From the NCBI RefSeq assembly GCF_039926425.1, contig NZ_JBDSWZ010000281.1, positions 1-7,174 of the forward strand: DNA of 7,174 bases, given 5' to 3'. The notes beneath the pieces were generated by a model, which did no database searches, was not told the DNA's origin, and saw only the letters and a program-made list of their open reading frames with translations. The position numbers and the translations under genes are program-made. Positions 1 through 4,142 of this stretch are shown here, piece by piece; positions within the stretch are counted from its first letter, which is position 1, and each line of letters opens with the position of its first letter. The DNA comes from Dokdonella_A sp039926425. GTDB lineage: Bacteria; Pseudomonadota; Gammaproteobacteria; Xanthomonadales; Rhodanobacteraceae.

Positions 1-233
1 CCCGGATCGTGGAAAAACGACAGTGCATTGAACGCATTGCCGGTCAGGGCGATCGAGCGGTTGCCTCCATGCACCGGCGCAGTGTTCACGAAGTTGCTGC
101 CACCGCCGTAGGAGTAATCCTGAAAGCCGTTCTGCAGCGCGTCGTCGTAGACGGTCAGGTCCGCATGGGCACGGGTGGCGAACACGCCGATCGTCAGGAG
201 TGCAGCAAGGATTCGCGCGGTACGGGACTGCAT
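1..233 (-). CDS. Secreted protein, N-terminal part only (possible carbohydrate-binding jelly-roll protein)
   Basis: Seen: reading from the ATG at 233 the frame stays open for 77 codons to the window edge, so only the N-terminus is present. Residues 1-24 form a typical signal peptide: Arg at 4 and 7, a hydrophobic core (ILAALLTIGVFA), then A-H-A before a likely cleavage at D25. The mature start (LTVYDDALQNGFQDYSYGGG) continues with 'NTAPVHGGNRSIALTG'. Known from memory: a 'Y-D-D-x-L-x-x-G-(W/F)-Q-D-(W/Y)-S' opening followed by 'N-T-x-P-V-x-x-G-x-x-S-I' is recurrent in secreted bacterial proteins with jelly-roll, carbohydrate-binding-like domains, often multidomain glycoside hydrolases. Inference: an exported polysaccharide-binding or -degrading protein. 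It lies 65 bp downstream of the GH18 gene on the same strand, so co-transcription is plausible. Upstream of the ATG there is only a weak GGAA, 12 nt away. The function of the missing part is unknown. Confidence 0.75.
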   Translation of the reverse strand, partial: MQSRTARILAALLTIGVFATRAHADLTVYDDALQNGFQDYSYGGGSNFVNTAPVHGGNRSIALTGNAFNALSFFHDP

Positions 234-252
234 GGTGAAGATTCCATTCGAG

Positions 253-268
253 AATGTTGTGGAACATT
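253..268. repeat. Short perfect inverted repeat between two minus-strand genes
   Basis: Arms AATGTT (253-258) and AACATT (263-268) are perfect reverse complements around a 4-nt GTGG spacer. They lie in the 65 bp between the GH18 stop codon and the next minus-strand start, about 20 bp upstream of that start. The AT-rich arms stand out in GC-rich surroundings. It could be a small operator or a weak hairpin affecting translation of the downstream gene. It has no T-tract and is too short to call a terminator. A 6-bp dyad can occur by chance, so confidence is low. Confidence 0.25.
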
Positions 269-298
269 TGCGTGGTGCAGAGCCGAGCGCTGCGACCG

Positions 299-1453
299 CT
301 ATTGGAGAAATGAGGTGCGGATCGCGTCGAGCAACGGATCGCGCTGTCCCGCCGGAAGCGTCGGGATATGGCCCTGGCTGATCGTCCAGATGATCACGCT
401 GCCCAGACCTTGCGCGCGGGCGTATGCACCCTTGCCTGCGATCGACTCGGCGTCGTCGTAACTGAGGAAGGTGCAGCCGCCGACGCCGAACGGCGTGGAA
501 GAAGAAAGATACGGCACCTTTGCGGTTGCGTCCCAGATTCGGCGCGACGGCGTGTAGTAGCCGGCCAGGATGTTCGTGTAGCTCATGGTGCCGTCGCTGT
601 TGCTGATGTTGCCGCCGGGCTGGTGAGGCGCGGTCACGCCCTGCCAGCAGTCTCCATAGAACGCGATGCCGTAGCCGAGCTTCGCGGCGGGGACTCCGGA
701 CGCGCGGTGGTAGGCAATCGTCGCCGAGATCGACGACGGAGTATTTGGCGTTTCACCGTACAGCGCCGAGTTGTGCCAGCTTTGCCAGCCATCCCACGGC
801 CCGGCCATGTCGTAAGTCATCACGTTGATGCGGTCGAACAACGGCGCGATCTGCGCGAGGAAGGGATCGGGCGTGTCGTCGAAATTCGTGTTGGTCCAGA
901 GCAGCGGAACGGTCAGAAGCAGGCCTGGTCGCGCGGCGCGCAGTGCTTGCGCCAATGCGACGAACAACGCCTTGTCGTTGCCTTCGAGCGGCTCCCAGTC
1001 GAGATCCAGGCCATCGAAGTGATAGGTGTCCACGACGGCGAGAAGATTCGCCACGAAGGTCGCGCGATGGGCCGCCGATGCTGCACCCTCGAATCCACCG
1101 ACCTCGCCGGCGCCGCCGACCATGCCGATCGCCTTTCGTCCGGCGGCATGCGCGGCGTTGACCGCCGCGTGAGCCCACGCAGGACCGTTGACCGTGTCGA
1201 TATCGAAATCCGTGGTCACACTGCCGTCGGCAAGTGGCCGCACGCGTCCGACCATCAAGTGGGTGACTGTCGAAAAATCCACGTCGCCAATCGGATACAG
1301 GGTGCGTTCGTAGCCGACGTAGTACCCCTGCACCCAGCGCGGTGCCTCGAATCCATTTGCGAAAATACTGTCGGTCGCCTGCGCGGCGACACACGGGCCC
1401 GCCGCCGCGAGGAGCAAGCCGATCCGCATCGCGTACCCATTCAAGCCGAGCAT
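299..1453 (-). CDS. Secreted glycoside hydrolase family 18 protein (chitinase-like)
   Basis: Predicted 384-aa exported GH18 enzyme, expected to hydrolyse beta-1,4-linked N-acetylglucosamine polymers (chitin or related glycans) by substrate-assisted catalysis. Seen: a signal peptide (about residues 1-26, core IGLLLAAAG, possible cleavage after A-Q-A) and then the short motif IFANGFE at 30-36. The TIM-barrel domain spans about 41-380. The GH18 signature DxxDxDxE is intact as DGLDLDWE at 147-154, with E154 the predicted acid/base and D152 its partner. M-T-Y-D at 212-215 supplies the Tyr/Asp that bind the substrate N-acetyl group in the family. G-I-A-F-Y-G (262-267), L-S-Y-D-D (330-334) and W356 near the last strand also fit. 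No separate chitin-binding module is visible. The ATG at 1453 is chosen because GAGGTGG lies 4 nt upstream; an internal ATG (codon 9, 1429) would also give a signal peptide. It is transcribed divergently from the kinase gene. Exact substrate is unknown: chitinase, endo-glucosaminidase and peptidoglycan-active GH18 members share these motifs. Confidence 0.93.
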   Translation of the reverse strand: MLGLNGYAMRIGLLLAAAGPCVAAQATDSIFANGFEAPRWVQGYYVGYERTLYPIGDVDFSTVTHLMVGRVRPLADGSVTTDFDIDTVNGPAWAHAAVNAAHAAGRKAIGMVGGAGEVGGFEGAASAAHRATFVANLLAVVDTYHFDGLDLDWEPLEGNDKALFVALAQALRAARPGLLLTVPLLWTNTNFDDTPDPFLAQIAPLFDRINVMTYDMAGPWDGWQSWHNSALYGETPNTPSSISATIAYHRASGVPAAKLGYGIAFYGDCWQGVTAPHQPGGNISNSDGTMSYTNILAGYYTPSRRIWDATAKVPYLSSSTPFGVGGCTFLSYDDAESIAGKGAYARAQGLGSVIIWTISQGHIPTLPAGQRDPLLDAIRTSFLQ

Positions 1454-1457
1454 GGCA

Positions 1458-1464
1458 CCACCTC
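1458..1464 (-). promoter_or_regulatory. Ribosome binding site of the GH18 gene
   Basis: On the minus strand GAGGTGG lies 4 nt before the ATG at 1453 (core GAGG 7 nt away). This supports that start over the internal ATG at codon 9. Confidence 0.6.
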
Positions 1465-1625
1465 TGTGAAAAATTTCGTGTCAATCGATCCAATACGTCA
1501 TAGTGGGTCGAAAACGGACATGCGGCTCACCGAGCCTTCGGCTATCTTTGTCTGCACGACCCGCCGTTGCACGATATCGCGGCTGCTGGGCTTCTCCCCA
1601 TCGGCTCCGTGGCGGGATTTTCCAT
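1465..1625. other. Divergent intergenic region between the GH18 and histidine kinase genes
   Basis: This stretch must carry the control signals for the minus-strand GH18 gene and the plus-strand kinase operon. I see no promoter with both hexamers at proper spacing. A minus-strand TTGACA (1484-1479) is a perfect -35 hexamer, but the position 17 bp further on reads GTGGTG and overlaps the Shine-Dalgarno sequence. A small hairpin AGCC-TTC-GGCT (1533-1543) followed by a mildly T-rich run lies in the middle. It is 4 bp only and is not a convincing terminator. Upstream kinase start candidates in this region (TTG 1567, ATG 1624) lack a good ribosome binding site. Confidence 0.4.
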
Positions 1626-1629
1626 GGAG
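1626..1629 (+). promoter_or_regulatory. Ribosome binding site deciding the kinase start
   Basis: GGAG at 1626-1629 (within TGGAGA) lies 9 nt before the ATG at 1639. Alternatives are worse: ATG 1630 directly abuts the GGAG, ATG 1624 overlaps it, and ATG 1648 is 18 nt away. Confidence 0.5.
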
Positions 1630-1638
1630 ATGACTTGG

Positions 1639-3060
1639 ATGATCGATATGCCTAGCCCAACTGGCGCGGACAGCGCGGATCCCGACGGTGACGCGACGTC
1701 GTCAGGCGGCCGCGTCCCGCGCTGGCTGTGGCGCGCGCCGATCGCTGATCCGATCGACCGGCGCAATGCGCCAATGCTGCAGGTCGTGTTGCTGTTTCTC
1801 GGGTGCGCCCCCCCGTTGATGTGGCTGTATCGCGCGTTCGCTTCCGACATTCCGTGGCGGGATGGCGAAATTCAGAGCATGGTCGTCAGCCTGATGATCA
1901 GCGCAGTCGCGATGTCGGGTGTGCTCCTCATCCGGCGCGGGCGCTTTCAGTGGGCGATCCGCCAGACGCTGGCGCTGATCGCCGCGGCGATGATTTTCTC
2001 GTACGCGACCGCGGGCACGACCTCGCAAGCATTCGAGCAACCGCTGCAGGTCGTATGGATGGTGCTCGCAGGCCTGATGATCGGTCGTCGCGCGCTCTGG
2101 CTGACATTCGCTTGCGTGGTGATCGCGTACACCGCCGGGGGCGTCGTCGACGTGCGCAATGCCGCGTCGGCAATCGACACTCCTCTCAACGTCACCATGA
2201 GTGTCGTGATCGAATCGGTCATGTTCCTGCTGATCGCCGTGGTGATCGATCGCAGCGTGCAAGCCTTGCGCGAAAGCCTGGGTGAGGCGACCCGCCGCGG
2301 CGACGCTCTGGCGGTCGCGAACCACCGACTCGAAGCCGAGATGGCAGAGCGCAAAAAAGCCGAGCAGCAATTGATCCATGCTCAGAAGGTCGAGGTGGTC
2401 GGAAGGCTCGCCAGTGGCATCGCGCACGATTTCAACCATCTGCTTGGCCTGATTCTCGGATATGCCTCCAGAGGACTTCGCACGACCGACGGCGTTGAGC
2501 TCAAGGAAATTCTGGGCGGTATCGACGCCGCCGGTCGCCGCGCCACCGCAGTGACGCGCAAATTGCTTGATTTCAGCCGAATCGAAGCGACGAAGATCGA
2601 AGAGTTCGACGTGGCTGACGCACTGCGGGACTTGAAGCCGATGTTGCGCCAGCTGTTCGATCCACGCGTTCGCATTGCACTGGACGTTTCGGCGGACCGT
2701 CAAATGATCGCGTTCGACCGCGCACAGCTGGATTTGGTCGTGTTGAATATCGCCGCGAATGCCAATCACGCGATGCCTGACGGCGGCGAATTCCACGCGC
2801 GCACGCGCGTGCTTGCCGACGTTTCCGCTGTGGAAATGGAATTCCGCGATACCGGACGCGGCATCCACAGGAATGTTTCCGAGCGCTTGTTCGAGCCGTT
2901 TTTCACGACCAAGCCTGCGGGGCAGGGTACCGGGCTCGGCCTCTCCGTGTCGAAGAATCTGGTCAACGCGGCGGGTGGCGACATTACCTTCGAAAGTGAG
3001 GTGGGGGCGGGGTCGACGTTTCGCGTGCGCCTGCCGATGGCGGGCCTCGCCCATGCCTGA
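1639..3060 (+). CDS. Six-TM membrane sensor histidine kinase, NtrB-like (HDFN) type
   Basis: Predicted 473-aa inner-membrane kinase that autophosphorylates on His and passes the phosphate to the regulator encoded next. Seen: a cytoplasmic N-tail, then six hydrophobic segments near residues 46-64, 80-98, 106-125, 136-149, 153-170 and 186-203, with no large periplasmic loop. A charged, probably coiled-coil linker follows (207-250). The H-box G-I-A-H-D-F-N-H-L-L has phospho-acceptor H263. The catalytic domain shows an N-box with N374 (NIAANANHAMPDGG), G1 D-T-G-R-G-I (404-409), F-box L-F-E-P-F-F-T-T-K (417-425) and G2 G-T-G-L-G-L-S (430-436), so it should bind ATP. Family knowledge: this G-I-A-H-D-F-N-N class is typical of NtrB-like and hybrid kinases; here there is no attached receiver. 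Oddities: H267 replaces the second Asn of HDFNN, and 'NH' (376-377) replaces the usual 'RD' in the N-box. The start is chosen from GGAG spacing; the frame is open back to TTG 1567. The signal sensed is unknown, and may be within the membrane. Confidence 0.9.
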   Translation: MIDMPSPTGADSADPDGDATSSGGRVPRWLWRAPIADPIDRRNAPMLQVVLLFLGCAPPLMWLYRAFASDIPWRDGEIQSMVVSLMISAVAMSGVLLIRRGRFQWAIRQTLALIAAAMIFSYATAGTTSQAFEQPLQVVWMVLAGLMIGRRALWLTFACVVIAYTAGGVVDVRNAASAIDTPLNVTMSVVIESVMFLLIAVVIDRSVQALRESLGEATRRGDALAVANHRLEAEMAERKKAEQQLIHAQKVEVVGRLASGIAHDFNHLLGLILGYASRGLRTTDGVELKEILGGIDAAGRRATAVTRKLLDFSRIEATKIEEFDVADALRDLKPMLRQLFDPRVRIALDVSADRQMIAFDRAQLDLVVLNIAANANHAMPDGGEFHARTRVLADVSAVEMEFRDTGRGIHRNVSERLFEPFFTTKPAGQGTGLGLSVSKNLVNAAGGDITFESEVGAGSTFRVRLPMAGLAHA

Positions 3061-3802
3061 TCGGGAGGCTGCACAGCGCCGAACGGTTGGTGCTGCATCC
3101 CAGGCACGGATCGCGGTACTCGAGGACGATGATGCGTTTCGTGAACACATCCTGCGCGCCGGGTTGGTCCAACATGGATTTTCGGTCGAGACGTTCGCGC
3201 ATTCGTCAGAGCTGTATCGACGCCTGTTGTCGACCTCGTTCGACGCCATCGTTCTGGACATCGGCTTGAGTGACGAAGACGGGTTGTCGGTTGCGCGTCA
3301 GCTGCGCGACGTGTCGTCTCTGGGAATCGTGGTGCTGACCGGCCGCCACGATGTGGAAAAAAGTGTGCAAGGACTTTCCGATGCGGTCGACGTGTGGCTG
3401 TCGAAGCCCGTGGACATGGAATTCATGACCGCGACCATCGACGCATTGTTGCGCCGGATGCGAACCGGGAGCGATGCGCCCGGCGATCCCCCGCGCGGGT
3501 GGAGCGTGTCGTCGAACGGGTGGCATCTGCATGCGCCGTCCGGCGACTACGTTGTTCTGACGCAATCGGAGCGCTGCGTGGTCGAGCGGTTGATCGCGGC
3601 AGCCGGCGAACCCGTCGCGCGTGCACAACTGATCGCGGATCTTGGCGAGTGTGAGCACGATTTTGATCCGCATCGTCTCGAGATGCTGATCCATCGCCTT
3701 CGGCGCAAGGTCGCCAGGCAATTCAACGAGCCATTCCCATTGAACGCAAGTCGCGGTCGCGGCTACGTCTTGTTGGGCACAGCAGGAAACCCGCCGGCCT
3801 GA
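3053..3802 (+). CDS. OmpR/PhoB-family response regulator
   Basis: Predicted 249-aa cytoplasmic transcription factor. Seen: a receiver domain (about 18-135) with the acidic pocket E24-D25-D26, phospho-acceptor D69 (VLDIGLSDEDG), T96 and K118 (SKP), all present, so it should be phosphorylatable. A linker (136-155) leads to a winged-helix effector domain (about 157-241): the L-T-Q-S-E helix start at 169-173, the recognition-helix region 205-221 (H-R-L-E-M-L-I-H-R-L-R-R-K), and the wing motif R-G-R-G-Y-V-L (234-240), typical of Trans_reg_C. Its ATG overlaps the kinase stop by 8 bp (3053-3060) and has no strong ribosome binding site, so translation is probably coupled; the frame is open far upstream but is there a shadow inside the kinase gene. 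Inference: cognate partner of the upstream kinase. OmpR-type effectors usually pair with HisKA kinases of EnvZ/PhoR type, so pairing with an NtrB-like kinase is less usual. Targets may include the downstream surface protein gene or the divergent chitinase. Confidence 0.93.
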   Translation: MPDREAAQRRTVGAASQARIAVLEDDDAFREHILRAGLVQHGFSVETFAHSSELYRRLLSTSFDAIVLDIGLSDEDGLSVARQLRDVSSLGIVVLTGRHDVEKSVQGLSDAVDVWLSKPVDMEFMTATIDALLRRMRTGSDAPGDPPRGWSVSSNGWHLHAPSGDYVVLTQSERCVVERLIAAAGEPVARAQLIADLGECEHDFDPHRLEMLIHRLRRKVARQFNEPFPLNASRGRGYVLLGTAGNPPA

Positions 3803-3807
3803 GGCCA

Positions 3808-3828
3808 CGCGCAGCGGACCCGCTCGCG
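3808..3828 (+). terminator. GC-rich hairpin just after the two-component operon (possible terminator)
   Basis: CGCG (3808-3811) plus AGCGG (3813-3817) pair with CCGCT (3820-3824) plus CGCG (3825-3828). This gives nine pairs with one bulged C and a 2-4 nt loop, 6 nt past the regulator stop codon. A smaller GGCC-TGA-GGCC dyad (3796-3806) spans the stop itself. There is no T-tract immediately after, so intrinsic termination is uncertain; it may only stabilise the mRNA 3' end. Confidence 0.3.
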
Positions 3829-3866
3829 AGTCGATCTTGCCGTGTTGCCTTTTGTTGCAATCCCGC

Positions 3867-3890
3867 AAATAGCGCGAATTCGTGCGGTTT
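3867..3890. repeat. Imperfect 24-bp palindrome centred on CGAATTCG
   Basis: Nine of the twelve symmetric base pairs match (outer AAA/TTT, inner GC/GC and the perfect CGAATTCG core). This is the size and shape of a dimeric regulator operator. It lies between the regulator gene and the GTGAG elements. No known regulator consensus is recognised. Confidence 0.3.
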
Positions 3891-3902
3891 CGCGGCGTTC
3901 GC

Positions 3903-3937
3903 GTGAGCTTTGGTGAGCAAGCGAGAAGTTGGGTGAG
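3903..3937 (+). promoter_or_regulatory. Helically phased GTGAG direct repeats (candidate response regulator binding site)
   Basis: GTGAG occurs at 3903-3907, 3913-3917 and 3933-3937, with a degenerate copy (GAGAA) at 3923 filling the missing 10-bp step. All elements thus face one side of the helix. Family knowledge: OmpR/PhoB winged-helix regulators bind as dimers to direct repeats about 10-11 bp apart, often just upstream of or overlapping a poor -35 box. A weak -10-like TACGCT lies at 3961-3966, and its -35 position (about 3938-3943) directly abuts the last repeat. The assignment to the neighbouring regulator is inference. Confidence 0.35.
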
Positions 3938-4013
3938 TGCGTTTGGCCGCGCTTCTTTCCTACGCTGTCCCCATGTGCAGGGGCGCGTTTGCGTCTGTTG
4001 TGTTCTCGACGTG

Positions 4014-4054
4014 CTTCGCAAGAGCGGGGCGTTGAGTTCACCCGCGAAGTTCGC
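4014..4054 (+). other. Mutually exclusive inverted repeats in the 5' leader
   Basis: CTTCGC (4014-4019) pairs with GCGAAG (4044-4049). GCGGG (4024-4028) pairs with CCCGC (4041-4045). GCGAA (4044-4048) pairs locally with TTCGC (4050-4054). These pairings share bases and cannot all form, so the leader could adopt alternative folds. Chance is a realistic explanation in GC-rich DNA. Confidence 0.2.
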
Positions 4055-4131
4055 AGCAACGGCTTTCGACCTTTCTGATGGAGGTTGGCCAGCACGTTGC
4101 CGAGGTCGCCCCTGATCGAAGACAACGATGG

Positions 4132-4137
4132 AAGGGG
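4132..4137 (+). promoter_or_regulatory. Ribosome binding site of the surface protein gene
   Basis: AAGGGG (within GGAAGGGG) lies 5 nt before the ATG at 4143 and supports that start, which opens directly into a signal peptide. Confidence 0.6.
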
Positions 4138-4142
4138 CGAAC

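Larger units (their letters stand above)
3803..4142. other. 340-bp intergenic region upstream of the surface protein gene
   Basis: This stretch holds no credible gene. Small open frames in it lack usable ribosome binding sites. In order it contains the GC-rich hairpin at 3808-3828, an imperfect 24-bp palindrome at 3867-3890, GTGAG elements at 10-bp steps (3903-3937), a TACGCT sequence at 3961-3966 that could be a weak -10 element, overlapping inverted repeats at 4014-4054, and a good ribosome binding site before 4143. It therefore looks like a regulated promoter with a long leader of about 170 nt. No riboswitch family was recognised. Confidence 0.5.

Noticed and set aside
1479..1484. Perfect TTGACA on the minus strand as the -35 of the GH18 promoter
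   Set aside because: At 16-18 bp spacing the -10 would fall on GTGGTG-like sequence inside the ribosome binding site, too close to the start codon.
368..1633. 421-codon plus-strand open frame opposite the GH18 gene
   Set aside because: It lies antisense to an intact GH18 catalytic domain and has Arg-rich shadow composition with no domain.
1567..1638. TTG start at 1567 (or ATG 1624) for the kinase
   Set aside because: Neither has a Shine-Dalgarno sequence at proper spacing, whereas ATG 1639 has GGAG 9 nt upstream. The choice affects only 24 residues and is not certain.
2759..3052. N-terminal extension of the response regulator frame into the kinase gene
   Set aside because: The extension is Arg/Ser/Cys-rich shadow sequence. 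The receiver domain begins shortly after the ATG at 3053, which overlaps the kinase stop as expected for coupled genes.
1702..3261. 519-codon minus-strand open frame opposite the histidine kinase
   Set aside because: It covers the complementary strand of a kinase with every catalytic box intact. Its His/Arg/Gln-rich composition is typical of an antisense shadow.
3882..4115. 77-codon GTG-started open frame in the intergenic region
   Set aside because: There is no ribosome binding site and no recognisable domain, and it overlaps the candidate regulatory elements.
3973..4142. Riboswitch (c-di-GMP GEMM or fluoride type) in the leader
   Set aside because: The conserved core sequences of those families are not present.
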